Below, in pieces: positions 36,188 to 44,837 of a DNA stretch of 64,000 nucleotides (position 1 is its first letter; every line of letters begins with the position of its first letter). Origin of the DNA: Azorhizobium caulinodans ORS 571. Lineage in GTDB: Bacteria; Pseudomonadota; Alphaproteobacteria; Rhizobiales; Xanthobacteraceae. The DNA lies in assembly GCF_000010525.1 (NCBI RefSeq), contig NC_009937.1, positions 5,236,001-5,300,000 on the forward strand, given 5' to 3'. The position numbers and the translations under genes are program-made. A model generated the notes under the pieces. It saw only the letters and a program-made list of their open reading frames with translations. It was not told where the DNA came from and did no database searches.

Positions 36188-37153
36188 ATGCGCATCGTCA
36201 CGAACTGGCCGGCGATCCCGGAGCGCTGGCAGGCGGCCAACGGGCGTAGCGGCAGCGCCGTCCATCGGCGCACGCTGGCCGACCTGCGCGATGCAGCGGG
36301 ACCACAGGACAGCGTCTATCTCGTCAATTGCGATCCCGGCCTCACCATGGGCGTTGCGCTGGCGAACCTGCGCCCCGGCGCCCGCCGGCCGCTCGTTGCC
36401 TCCGACATGGTGCTGCGCCGGCCGGAGGGGCTGAAGGGCCACCTACTGCATCCGCTGAAGCGGGCGCTGCTCTCGCGGGCGGACCTCTACCTCAATCTGT
36501 TCCGCGACGTGCGGGGCCTGACGGAAGTCTTCAGCATCCCTGCCGAGCGCTGCGCCTTCGTGCCCTTCAAGGTCAATCTGACCGAGGCGGAGATGGCCGC
36601 ATCTCCGGTGGCGGAAGACTATGTGCTCTGCTTCGGGCGCTCCATGCGCGACTTCGACACCTTCTTCGCCGCCATGGAACACCTGCCCTGGCCGGGCGCG
36701 ATCGCCCGCGCGCGGCCCGCGGACCTCGCCGCCCACGGGGCACGTTTCACGTGGAACCCTGACCATCTACCCGCCAATGTTCTCCAGCTCGATGATGACG
36801 GCACGCCGGCGGCGCAGGCCCGGATGCTGGCGCGGGCGAAGCTGGTGGTCATCCCCGTGCTGAAGTCCTCCATTGTCGCCTCGGGCATCTCCACAGCCCT
36901 CAACGCCATGCGGCTCGGCAAGTGCGTCATCGGCAGCGAGGGACCGGGCATGTCCGACGTCTTCGCAAGCGAAGCCCTGACCGTTCCGGCCGAAGACCCT
37001 GCCGCGCTCGCCGCGATGATCGACCGCGCCTGGCGGGACGATGACCTGCGCCGCCGCACCGCCGCAGCCGGCCTCGCCTATGCCGCGGCACAGGGTGGCG
37101 AGGCGGATCTTGCCCAGCGCATCATCGACGTGATGGCCGAACGCATTCCCTAG
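36188..37153 (+). CDS. GT-B glycosyltransferase-like protein
   Basis: The 321-residue soluble protein begins MRIVTNWPAIPERWQAANG and has a GT-B-like C-terminal half: ARAKLVVIPVLKSSIVASGISTALNAMRLGKCVIGSEGPGMSDVF, then the usual EDPAALAAMIDRAWRDDDLR tail. The nucleotide-sugar glutamate motif is weak, so the catalytic state is uncertain. It follows the GT22-like gene by 26 bases and is probably in its operon. It ends before a 7-bp hairpin at 37166. Confidence 0.7.
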   Translation: MRIVTNWPAIPERWQAANGRSGSAVHRRTLADLRDAAGPQDSVYLVNCDPGLTMGVALANLRPGARRPLVASDMVLRRPEGLKGHLLHPLKRALLSRADLYLNLFRDVRGLTEVFSIPAERCAFVPFKVNLTEAEMAASPVAEDYVLCFGRSMRDFDTFFAAMEHLPWPGAIARARPADLAAHGARFTWNPDHLPANVLQLDDDGTPAAQARMLARAKLVVIPVLKSSIVASGISTALNAMRLGKCVIGSEGPGMSDVFASEALTVPAEDPAALAAMIDRAWRDDDLRRRTAAAGLAYAAAQGGEADLAQRIIDVMAERIP

Positions 37154-37165
37154 CGGAAATCACAT

Positions 37166-37184
37166 CGGTTCCCCGCTGGAACCG
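37166..37184 (+). terminator. Hairpin after the glycosyltransferase gene
   Basis: CGGTTCC and GGAACCG form a perfect 7-bp stem with a five-base loop, 13 bases past the stop. There is no T tract; a weak terminator or RNA-stabilising hairpin. Confidence 0.4.
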
Positions 37185-37227
37185 CCGCTCCGGCCCGCTC
37201 GTTGACTCGGTCAAGGAGGACGGAGCG

Positions 37228-37740
37228 ATGAAAAAGCAGATGATGGTGGCCCTTCTGGGCTTTGGACTGGTCGCCTCGCCCGTGGCGGCGCAGGGGGTGG
37301 TGCGCGGCGCGCAGGAAGGCGCGGCGGTCGGCAACAATGCGGCCGGCCCCGTGGGCGGCGCGGTCGGCGGTGTGGTAGGTGGCGTGGCCGGCGGTGTCGC
37401 GGGCGGCGTGAAGGGCGTGCTCGGCATTCCCCAAAACACCCGCACCCACAAGGCCCGCACGACCAAGAAGGCCGGTACCTCGACCGTGGCTAAGACCACC
37501 AAGTCGGACAAGGGTGACCGGGTGACCCAGCAGCCGTCCACGCCGCAGGGCCAGGGCGTCAATCCGGCCGACGCGGGTACGGCGACCGCCCGCTCGAACG
37601 CGCCGGCCCCGACGACGGCCACCACCACCACGACCACAGCGGCACCGAATACGACGCCGCCCGCCGCTCAGGCCCAGCCGGCCCCGCAGCCGCAGCCCAC
37701 GCAGGCCGCCCCGGCCCCGAGCACCGGCACGGCGCAGTAA
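37228..37740 (+). CDS. Secreted glycine-zipper protein with a Thr/Ala/Pro-rich tail
   Basis: The 170-residue product has a clear signal peptide (MKKQMMVALLGFGLVASPVAA/Q), a glycine-zipper stretch (about residues 36-66: GAAVGNNAAGPVGGAVGGVV and onward) that could insert in a membrane, and a basic then low-complexity Thr/Ala/Pro/Gln tail. The ribosome binding site AAGGAGGACGG is near-perfect. It is reminiscent of short envelope glycine-zipper proteins of unknown function. It lies inside the polysaccharide locus but convergent with the next glycosyltransferase gene. Confidence 0.75.
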   Translation: MKKQMMVALLGFGLVASPVAAQGVVRGAQEGAAVGNNAAGPVGGAVGGVVGGVAGGVAGGVKGVLGIPQNTRTHKARTTKKAGTSTVAKTTKSDKGDRVTQQPSTPQGQGVNPADAGTATARSNAPAPTTATTTTTTAAPNTTPPAAQAQPAPQPQPTQAAPAPSTGTAQ

Positions 37741-37747
37741 CGCGCGC

Positions 37748-38878
37748 TCACAGCGCGTCGAGGGCGGCGGAAAGCCTCGCTGCCCTCGCATCCCAGCCCT
37801 CCGCAGCGACGGCCGCCTTCCGGGCGATGCCGTCGCGGTCCTGTGCCGCGCCACGGATGGCAGGCGTGAGGTCGCCACCGGGATCGATGGCATGGATCAG
37901 CCCCTCATAGGGCGTGAGCGCGGGAAAGCGCGTGGCCGCGACGGGCGTCCCGCTGGCCAGATATTCCCGCAGCTTCAGAGGATTGCAGGCGCGGATCTGG
38001 GGCGTGTCGCGGAAGGGAATGAGGGCCACATCCCAATGCTGCACATAGCCCGGCAATGCGGTGTGCGGACGCGGCCCGAGGAAGCGCACGTTCGGCAGCC
38101 CGGCCAGTGGTGACACGTCCGTCTGGACCGGCCCGATGAAGACGAAGCGCCAATCCGGAAGCGCCCGCGCCGCCCGCACCAGCATGCCGATGTCCAGCCA
38201 GTCCGACACACTGCCGTAGAAGCCCGCAACCGGACCTTCCGGGAGATCGGCCGGGCGGGCGCACGGCGTCGCGAACAGATCATAGTCCACGCCATGGGGC
38301 AGGAGGAGCACGTTGCGGCCGGCGAAGCGCTCGGCCAAGGGCGCACTGGCGGCCACGATCAGGTCCGCGCACGCCGCGAGCCGGGCCTCCAGCTCCAGCA
38401 CGGGCGCATGATCGACGCCGGTGAGGGCGCCGAAGTCGTCGCCGCAATAATAGACCACCGCCCGCTCGCCCAGCGCCCCCACCACGCTCACCGCGCTCGG
38501 GAGCGAGGCCCACAGGATGGGGCGCTCCATGCCCATCTCCGCCATCACCCGCCGCACCTGCCGACCGATGAGGCGGCGATTGACCGCCTCCGCCAGCCGG
38601 CTGCCCGGCCAGGGGATGGCGAGGGGCGAGAGAATGCGGGCGGGACGGGGTCCCTCAGGTTCGGGCATGGACGCGGGGCGGGACGGGGCGCGTCCGGCGA
38701 TGGCGCGGGCCTTGGCGAGGAGGCGCGCGAGATCGCGGGCATCGAGGCGCGGGCGGCGCAGGCCGATGGAGTTCACCCAGAGCACGGACCGGTCGGCCGC
38801 AAGGCGCGAGACGAGATGCTGGGTCGAGGACGGATGGGCGCCCCAATCCTCGCCGAACACCACGAGCGGAGCGCTCAT
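37748..38878 (-). CDS. Glycosyltransferase (GT-B type)
   Basis: The 376-residue enzyme contains VVFGEDWGAHPSSTQHLVSRLA, an N-terminal domain with VVYYCGDDFGALTGVDH (a pattern common in GT-B enzymes of exopolysaccharide loci) and a C-terminal domain with GFYGSVSDWLDIGML, LGPRPHTALPGYVQHWDVALIPF and ACNPLKLREYLASGTPV. Start ATG 38878 overlaps the stop of the upstream polymerase gene as ATGA; longer frame is shadow. It works with the polymerase in building the polymer; the sugar specificity is unknown. Confidence 0.85.
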   Translation of the reverse strand: MSAPLVVFGEDWGAHPSSTQHLVSRLAADRSVLWVNSIGLRRPRLDARDLARLLAKARAIAGRAPSRPASMPEPEGPRPARILSPLAIPWPGSRLAEAVNRRLIGRQVRRVMAEMGMERPILWASLPSAVSVVGALGERAVVYYCGDDFGALTGVDHAPVLELEARLAACADLIVAASAPLAERFAGRNVLLLPHGVDYDLFATPCARPADLPEGPVAGFYGSVSDWLDIGMLVRAARALPDWRFVFIGPVQTDVSPLAGLPNVRFLGPRPHTALPGYVQHWDVALIPFRDTPQIRACNPLKLREYLASGTPVAATRFPALTPYEGLIHAIDPGGDLTPAIRGAAQDRDGIARKAAVAAEGWDARAARLSAALDAL

Positions 38879-40335
38879 GCGCGCTCGCCGATGCCGGTCG
38901 CGACCGGCAGGAAGGGACCGGCCACCGGCACCTCGCTGCCCGGATCGCGCGGCTCGGACAGGGCGCGGGCCAGCGCCACCGTCAGCGCGAGGGTGACATA
39001 GATGGGCCAGGACAGGCCTTGTGTGAGGAAGGTGCCGGACACGCAGAATCCGGCGAGGCCCGAGGTCAGCGCGAGCGCGGCGGTGGAGAAACGCGGATCG
39101 ACGCCATGGCCCTGCGCCACGCTGAGACAGCGCAGGCTGAGGCGGATCAGCATGCCGATCATGGTGATGAAGGAGGTGAAGCCGAGGAAACCCGTCTCGG
39201 CCAGCACGCCGAACCATGTGGAATGGACCGCATGCTCGTGCCCGTCCCATTCCGGCGTGTAGAAATAATAGTTGAGCGGGAAGGTGTTGAGACCGACGCC
39301 GAGCAGCGGATGGGCCTTCACCATGTTCCAGGCCGTGCGCCACGCGATGAGGCGGCCCTCGGACGATTCGTCGATGCCCTGCTCCGCCGCGCCACCGGAC
39401 GAGCGCCCGGAAATGCCCGCCACCGCATAGAGCAGCACCATGGCGCAAACGCCGATGATGCCCACCAGCATCTTGTTCTTCACATAGCGGCTTCCGATCA
39501 CCGCCGTCACGGTCGCAAGGCCCAGAAGGCCGCCGCGGCTCTGGGTGCAGATGATCGCCGCCACCACGAAGCCGAAGCCGACAAGGCCGTAGAAGCGGTT
39601 GAGGAGATTGGTGCGGGCCACCACCAGCGCGCCGGCAAAGCTCAGAGGAAAGAGCAGCGCGAGGGCAAGGTCGTTGGGATCGCCCAGCACCGAGCCCACG
39701 TCGCGGCCGATGGTGACGCGGGTGCCCTCCACGAGCCCGATGCCGTGCACCTTGTTGTAGATGGCGACGCAGGAGACCGCGATGCCCGCCAGCACGATGG
39801 TCTGGCCGGCGAGCTGGAAGTCCGCCGCCTTGCGCGTGCACCAGGCGATCAGCAGGGTCATCAGGGCGACCTTGCTGAAGGAATCCGACCAGAACAGGAA
39901 GGACGTGTCCCGCCCGCTGGAGGTGACGATGGACGCGGTGCAGAAGGTGAAGAAGACCGCGAAGGCGGTCAGTTCGCGCGACCAGTAGGGCCGGATGGAG
40001 CGCATCAGCACCAGGTGCCAGAAGGTGACGATCAGGATCAGTTGCGCCAGCAATTGCGGGATGCGCAGCGGGCTCAGGACCGGAAACGCCTCGTGAATGC
40101 GCAGGAACGAGAAGCAGACGAACATGATGCAGGGCACGGAGGGGCGCTTGAAGGCCAGCACCACCACCACAAAGCCCGCGGAGATCAGCAGCGGCATCTC
40201 GAGGCCCGGCTGCTTCATCCAGGAATAGAAGACCAGCGCGACGCACAGCAGCGCGATCACGATTTCCCAGATGTGCCCGTCCCCCGTCGGGAAAGGACGG
40301 CGCGGGGCGGCACGCTGAAAGCTTTCGTCTGTCAC
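38875..40335 (-). CDS. Wzy-type polymerase / O-antigen ligase family protein
   Basis: The 486-residue protein has about 11-12 membrane helices and the Wzy_C (O-antigen ligase) signature: GSVLGDPNDLALAL, CTQSRGGLLGLATV, then a large periplasmic loop with GRLIAWRTAWNMVKAHPLLGVGLNTF and HAVHSTWFGVLAETGFLG. It would polymerise or ligate lipid-linked repeats at the periplasmic face. The start is GTG 40335. It overlaps the downstream glycosyltransferase, so the two are one operon on the minus strand. Confidence 0.88.
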   Translation of the reverse strand: MTDESFQRAAPRRPFPTGDGHIWEIVIALLCVALVFYSWMKQPGLEMPLLISAGFVVVVLAFKRPSVPCIMFVCFSFLRIHEAFPVLSPLRIPQLLAQLILIVTFWHLVLMRSIRPYWSRELTAFAVFFTFCTASIVTSSGRDTSFLFWSDSFSKVALMTLLIAWCTRKAADFQLAGQTIVLAGIAVSCVAIYNKVHGIGLVEGTRVTIGRDVGSVLGDPNDLALALLFPLSFAGALVVARTNLLNRFYGLVGFGFVVAAIICTQSRGGLLGLATVTAVIGSRYVKNKMLVGIIGVCAMVLLYAVAGISGRSSGGAAEQGIDESSEGRLIAWRTAWNMVKAHPLLGVGLNTFPLNYYFYTPEWDGHEHAVHSTWFGVLAETGFLGFTSFITMIGMLIRLSLRCLSVAQGHGVDPRFSTAALALTSGLAGFCVSGTFLTQGLSWPIYVTLALTVALARALSEPRDPGSEVPVAGPFLPVATGIGERA

Positions 40336-40405
40336 GAATCGACCCGGCAGGCGTCGGAGGATCGCGCCATTCTATACCGCCATCCCCGCGGCTACGAGCC
40401 CGCCG

Positions 40406-41449
40406 CTAGGTGCCGGCGGATGCTGAGGGCGGCACTACGCCGGCAGCCGCATAGACGGCACAGACCTTGGGCAGCAGCACGTCCACCGCATAACCCTGCC
40501 GCGCGGCCCGCCATGCTGACTGCCCGAACGCTGCCCGTGCGTCCGGGGAAAGACCGGCGAAGGCCCGCACCGCTCCAGCGGCGGCCTCAATGTCCCCGGG
40601 CGGAAACAGCCAGCCGTTCCCGCCCGGTGTGATCACGTCCGGCAGAGCCCCCACCGCGCTCGCGGCCACCGGAATGCCGGCGGCCATGGCCTCGATGGCG
40701 GCAAGCGGCAGGCCCTCGGCCCGCGAGGGCATCAGCAGCAGGCCGAGGCGCGGCCAGATGCGAGAGGGGTCGGTGACGAGGCCGTGGAAGGTCACGATCC
40801 CGCGATAACGCCCCTCCAGTTCGACCCGCATCGGCCCGTCGCCGAAGGCCTCGAAGGCAAGGCCGGTGTCGCGGCACCGTTCGGCGATGGCGCAGAAGAG
40901 GTCCGGCCCCTTTTCCGGGCTGAAGCGGCCCACGAAGCCCACCACATCCGGCCGTGCGCCCGCAGGCGGCGCGGCGGGCACCGGCACGAAATTGCCGATG
41001 ACCTTGGCCCCGAAGGGCAGGTTCCGGGCGATGGGGGCGCTCACCGCGATGCGGGGCGCCAGGACGGACGTCCAGGCATCGAGCATCTGATAGAGCGAGA
41101 CCGGGAACGGGCCCCGCTCTCCCGCGTGGAAGGTGGACACGCACGGCGTGCCGGAGAGCCGCGCCGCCAGCCGGCCGAGGATGCCCGCCTTATAGCCGTG
41201 GGTGTGCAGCAAAGCCGGCCGCTCGCTACGCAGCGCGGCCAGCAGTCCGCCCAGCCCGCCCGCGAGAACCGTGTGCGGCACGCCGCGCGCGTCGAGTTGC
41301 GCCAGCCAGGGATTGGGCCCGTGGTCCGCCAGCAGCACCACCTGCGCGTCCCATCCGGCGCGCCGCAAGGCCGCAGCGAGCACGCCCACATGGGTCTCGA
41401 TGCCGCCGATGGTGGAGGAATCCACCAGTTGCCAGACCTGATCCCCCAC
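40406..41449 (-). CDS. GT4-family glycosyltransferase
   Basis: The 347-residue GT-B enzyme has [39 protein letters not shown] at the N-terminus, [10 protein letters not shown] in the linker, [16 protein letters not shown], and [33 protein letters not shown] as the donor-site motif. The start is GTG 41449 with AAGGGGCAAGG upstream. It is paralogous in layout to the GT4 at 27348-28421. The gene sits at the end of the polysaccharide locus, divergent from pyrE. Confidence 0.87.
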   Translation of the reverse strand: MGDQVWQLVDSSTIGGIETHVGVLAAALRRAGWDAQVVLLADHGPNPWLAQLDARGVPHTVLAGGLGGLLAALRSERPALLHTHGYKAGILGRLAARLSGTPCVSTFHAGERGPFPVSLYQMLDAWTSVLAPRIAVSAPIARNLPFGAKVIGNFVPVPAAPPAGARPDVVGFVGRFSPEKGPDLFCAIAERCRDTGLAFEAFGDGPMRVELEGRYRGIVTFHGLVTDPSRIWPRLGLLLMPSRAEGLPLAAIEAMAAGIPVAASAVGALPDVITPGGNGWLFPPGDIEAAAGAVRAFAGLSPDARAAFGQSAWRAARQGYAVDVLLPKVCAVYAAAGVVPPSASAGT

Positions 41450-41583
41450 GCCTTGCCCCTTCCGGCGTCGATTTCGCCGCTTTCGCGCCCCGCGCAGCCC
41501 TTCTATGCCGCGCATGGGCCTTTTTCCCGCCGCCGGCTCTGTTATATGCGCGCAGCAGCAGTTTGAACGAAGGGTCGCCCGCC

Positions 41584-42282
41584 ATGTCCACCGTCACCGC
41601 ATTCACCGACAAGGCCACAGTGGCGCAGCTTACCGCCCGCATGCTGCTGGAAGTGGAAGCGGTGCGCTTCTCCTCGGGCGAGCCCTTCATCTTCACGTCC
41701 GGCTGGGCGAGCCCGGTCTATATCGACTGCCGCCGCCTCATCTCCTTCCCCCGCGTGCGCCAGACGCTGGTGGACTTCGCCATCTCCACCATCTACCGCA
41801 ACATCGGCTTCGAGCAGTTCGACACGGTGGCGGGCGGCGAGACGGCGGGCATTCCCTTCTCGGCCTGGATCGCCGACCGGCTGATGCTGCCCATGCAGTA
41901 TGTGCGCAAGAAGCCCAAGGGCTTCGGCCGCAACGCGCAGATCGAAGGCCATCTCGACGAAGGCTCGCGCGTGCTGCTGGTGGAAGATCTCACCACGGAC
42001 GGCCGCAGCAAGGTGAACTTCGTGCACGCTTTGCGCAATGCGGGCGCCACCTGCGACCACTGCTTCGTCTTCTTCTATTACGACATCTTCAAGGAATCGA
42101 AGTCGATCCTTCAGGATGCCGGCCTTGAGCTGCACCACCTGTGCACCTGGTGGGACATCCTCGCGGCGGTTAAGACCATGAACCGCTTCGAGCCGGCGCA
42201 GGTGAACGAGATCGAGGCCTTCCTCAACGATCCCCACGGCTGGTCCAAGGCCCATGGCGGCGCCTCGCAGCTGAGCGAGTGA
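41584..42282 (+). CDS. pyrE: Orotate phosphoribosyltransferase
   Basis: PyrE makes OMP from orotate and PRPP in pyrimidine synthesis. The 232-residue protein has [46 protein letters not shown] and the PRPP loop [20 protein letters not shown] 41584 is chosen over a TTG seven codons upstream. It is followed ten bases later by pyrD, the enzyme that makes its substrate, so both steps are encoded together. Confidence 0.93.
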   Translation: MSTVTAFTDKATVAQLTARMLLEVEAVRFSSGEPFIFTSGWASPVYIDCRRLISFPRVRQTLVDFAISTIYRNIGFEQFDTVAGGETAGIPFSAWIADRLMLPMQYVRKKPKGFGRNAQIEGHLDEGSRVLLVEDLTTDGRSKVNFVHALRNAGATCDHCFVFFYYDIFKESKSILQDAGLELHHLCTWWDILAAVKTMNRFEPAQVNEIEAFLNDPHGWSKAHGGASQLSE

Positions 42283-42292
42283 CGCGCGGACC

Positions 42293-43363
42293 ATGGATCT
42301 CTATCCGCTCGTCCGTCCCTTCCTGCCTCTCTTCACGCCGGAGCAGGCCCACGGCCTGTCCATCCGCGCGCTGAAGAAGGGCCTCGTGCCCGCCGACCGT
42401 TCGCCGGCCGACCCGGTGCTGCGCACCCGCGTCTGGAACATCGATTTCCCCAATCCGGTCGGGCTCGCGGCCGGCTTCGACAAGGATGCGGAGATCATCG
42501 ATCCGCTGCTGTCTCTGGGCTTCGGCTTCGTGGAAGCCGGCTCCGTGACGCCGCGCCCGCAGCCGGGCAATCCCAAGCCGCGCCTGTTCCGCCTCGATGA
42601 GGACGAAGGGGTCATCAACCGCTTCGGCTTCAACTCGCAGGGCCTTGCCCCCTTCATCTACCAGCTCGGCAAGAGGAAGGCCGCCGGCCTGCCCGGCATC
42701 GTCGGCGCGAACGTGGGGAAGAACAAGGAGACCGAGGACGCGAGCGAGGACTATGTGGCGGGCGTCTCCGCCACCTGCCGGCTCGCCGATTACATCGTCT
42801 GCAACGTCTCCTCGCCCAACACGCCCGGCCTGCGGCTGCTCCAGGCGCGCACCGAAATGTCGGCCCTCATCGGCGCGGCGCTGTCTGCCCGAAACGACAG
42901 CCTTCCGGATGCCGCCACCCGCCCGCCCTTGCTGGTGAAGGTGGCGCCCGACCTCGACGACGCCGGTCTCGAAGCCGTCGCGGAGGTGACGCTCGAGCTC
43001 GGCGTCGACGGCATCATCATGGGCAACACCACCATCTCGCGCCCCGACAGCCTGCGCAGCCGCCACAAGGGCGAGACCGGCGGTCTCTCCGGCGCGCCGC
43101 TCTTTACCCTCTCCACCGAGCGGCTCGGCGCGCTCTACCGGCTGGTGCGCGGGCGCATCCCGCTCGTGGGTGCCGGCGGCATCGCCTCGGGGGCGGATGC
43201 CTATGCCAAGATCCGCGCCGGCGCGAGCCTCGTGCAGCTTTATTCCGCGCTCGTCTTCCACGGCCCGGCGCTGGTGCCGCGCATCAAGGCGGACCTCGCC
43301 GCCCGCCTGAAGGCGGACGGCTTCCGCTCGGTGGCCGACGCGGTGGGCGCCGATATCCGCTGA
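42293..43363 (+). CDS. pyrD: Dihydroorotate dehydrogenase (quinone), class 2
   Basis: The 356-residue FMN enzyme oxidises dihydroorotate to orotate and passes electrons to quinones at the membrane. Motifs are NPVGLAAGFDKDAE, EAGSVTPRPQPGNPKPRLFRL, NRFGFNSQG, the class 2 serine loop NVSSPNTPGLR and LVGAGGIASGADAY. The N-terminal helices for membrane association are present. The stop codon TGA abuts the mscL stop on the other strand, the two forming TGATCA. Confidence 0.94.
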   Translation: MDLYPLVRPFLPLFTPEQAHGLSIRALKKGLVPADRSPADPVLRTRVWNIDFPNPVGLAAGFDKDAEIIDPLLSLGFGFVEAGSVTPRPQPGNPKPRLFRLDEDEGVINRFGFNSQGLAPFIYQLGKRKAAGLPGIVGANVGKNKETEDASEDYVAGVSATCRLADYIVCNVSSPNTPGLRLLQARTEMSALIGAALSARNDSLPDAATRPPLLVKVAPDLDDAGLEAVAEVTLELGVDGIIMGNTTISRPDSLRSRHKGETGGLSGAPLFTLSTERLGALYRLVRGRIPLVGAGGIASGADAYAKIRAGASLVQLYSALVFHGPALVPRIKADLAARLKADGFRSVADAVGADIR

Positions 43364-43798
43364 TCAGGCGGGGCCGGTCGGGGACTTGCTGGCGACGTCC
43401 TTCGCCAGCAGGTCGCGGATTTCCTCCAGCAGCACCTCGGAGCGCGGCGGTGCCGCATCCTTCTTCTCCTCGTGCTTCAGCGAGTTGATGGCCCGCACGA
43501 TGAAGAACAGGATCGCCGCGATGATGATGAAGTTGATGGCGATGGTGATGAAGTTGCCATAGGCCAGCACCGCGCCCTGCTTCTTGGCATCCGCGAGATT
43601 TTCGGCGGTGACGGCCGAGGAGAGCGGCAGGAAGTAGTTCGAGAAATCGAGCCCGCCGGTGACCGAGCCGATCACCGGCATGAAGATGTCACCGACCAGC
43701 GAGGACACGATATTGCCGAAGGCGGCGCCGATGATGACGCCGACCGCGAGGTCCACCACATTGCCTCGCATCGCAAACTGCCGGAACTGCCTCAGCAT
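43364..43798 (-). CDS. mscL: Large-conductance mechanosensitive channel
   Basis: The 144-residue protein forms a tension-gated pore protecting against osmotic downshock. The N-terminus [44 protein letters not shown] covers the S1 helix and TM1; TM2 is at about 75-100 ([22 protein letters not shown]), and a charged C-terminal bundle ends the protein. The start is supported by GGGAGGAGAG just upstream; a longer frame has no ribosome binding site. Confidence 0.95.
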   Translation of the reverse strand: MLRQFRQFAMRGNVVDLAVGVIIGAAFGNIVSSLVGDIFMPVIGSVTGGLDFSNYFLPLSSAVTAENLADAKKQGAVLAYGNFITIAINFIIIAAILFFIVRAINSLKHEEKKDAAPPRSEVLLEEIRDLLAKDVASKSPTGPA

Positions 43799-43941
43799 CC
43801 GTCTCTCCTCCCGTTCTGCAAACCGCTGACCCACGGACAACGCCGCGCCGGCGGATTCGTGCCAACCTCAAGCTTGCAGGTGCCGCGGCAGGCGGCCAAG
43901 GGGTGCGCTGCGACACAAGGCGGCGGGGCCAAAAATCTTTC

Positions 43942-43963
43942 CGTCACATTCCCTCCCGTGACG
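43942..43963 (+). promoter_or_regulatory. Inverted repeat upstream of fabA
   Basis: CGTCAC and GTGACG form a perfect 6-bp inverted repeat separated by ten bases, about 120 bases ahead of the fabA start. The size suits an operator for a dimeric regulator of fatty acid synthesis; no protein is assigned. Confidence 0.35.
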
Positions 43964-44082
43964 CTTTCATGACTTTGAGCGCGATGGCTCCTATGATAGG
44001 GAGTGCCCGCGCTCGGAACGGGCGTGGCCCGAAAAGGCCAATGGAAACATCCCTCGTGGACAGCATGGCGACAGCAGAGAGA

Positions 44083-44610
44083 ATGGCGGACCGGCAGACC
44101 AGTTTCGACTACGAGGAGCTCCTCGCCTGCGGACGGGGTGAACTGTTCGGTGCCGGGAATGCGCAGTTGCCCCTGCCGCCCATGCTGATGTTCGACCGCA
44201 TCTCCGAGATTTCCGAGACCGGCGGCGCCCATGGCAAGGGCTTCGTGCGCGCCGAACTCGACGTCAATCCGGACCTGTGGTTCTTCCCCTGCCACTTCAA
44301 GGGCGATCCGGTCATGCCCGGCTGCCTCGGCCTCGACGCCATGTGGCAGATGGTCGGCTTCTTCCTCGGCTGGCTGGGCTCCCCCGGTCGGGGCCGGGCG
44401 CTCGGCCTCGGAGAACTCAAGTTCTCCGGCCAGGTGCTGCCCAACGTGAAGAAGGTGGTCTACGGCGTGGACCTGAAGCGCGTCATGCGCTCCAAGCTGG
44501 TGCTCGGCATTGCCGATGGCTGGCTCTCCGCTGACGGCGAGGTGATCTACCGCGCCTCCGACCTGAAGGTCGGCCTGTTCCAGCAGGAAGCGGCGCCCGC
44601 CGGCGCCTGA
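44083..44610 (+). CDS. fabA: 3-hydroxydecanoyl-ACP dehydratase/isomerase
   Basis: FabA dehydrates and isomerises the C10 intermediate, opening the anaerobic route to unsaturated fatty acids. The 175-residue protein has the hot-dog helix motif [24 protein letters not shown] with catalytic His71 and Asp about 85, and ends SDLKVGLFQ. The start at [23 protein letters not shown] matches the length of rhizobial FabA. Earlier in-frame ATGs at 44041 (with AAAAGG upstream) and 44065 would add 14 or 6 residues. It leads fabB and fabI. Confidence 0.94.
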   Translation: MADRQTSFDYEELLACGRGELFGAGNAQLPLPPMLMFDRISEISETGGAHGKGFVRAELDVNPDLWFFPCHFKGDPVMPGCLGLDAMWQMVGFFLGWLGSPGRGRALGLGELKFSGQVLPNVKKVVYGVDLKRVMRSKLVLGIADGWLSADGEVIYRASDLKVGLFQQEAAPAGA

Positions 44611-44800
44611 CACGCCCACGCCACGAACATGGCTCAGGGTAAGGCGGGCGTCTTTTTAGGCCCCCGTCCCCGCCTTGGGGCAGGTTGCCCTCTGGTAATG
44701 GCCGCAGGCCGGGACCATGTGCAGGCTCGCGGACCCTAGCGGCCCGCCCTATCTTGAACTTCACCGTGCCAAGGCCTGAAACTCCGCCGGGCACGGACCT

Positions 44801-44823
44801 GCCGGACAAGGGTCCGGCCTTTT
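44801..44823 (+). terminator. Terminator-like hairpin just upstream of fabB
   Basis: GCCGGAC and GTCCGGC form a 7-bp stem with an AAGG loop, followed by CTTTTG, only about 15 bases before the fabB start codon. It could attenuate read-through from fabA. The GGGAGG ribosome binding site lies just outside the stem. Confidence 0.5.
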
Positions 44824-44837
44824 GATTGGGAGGTGAC

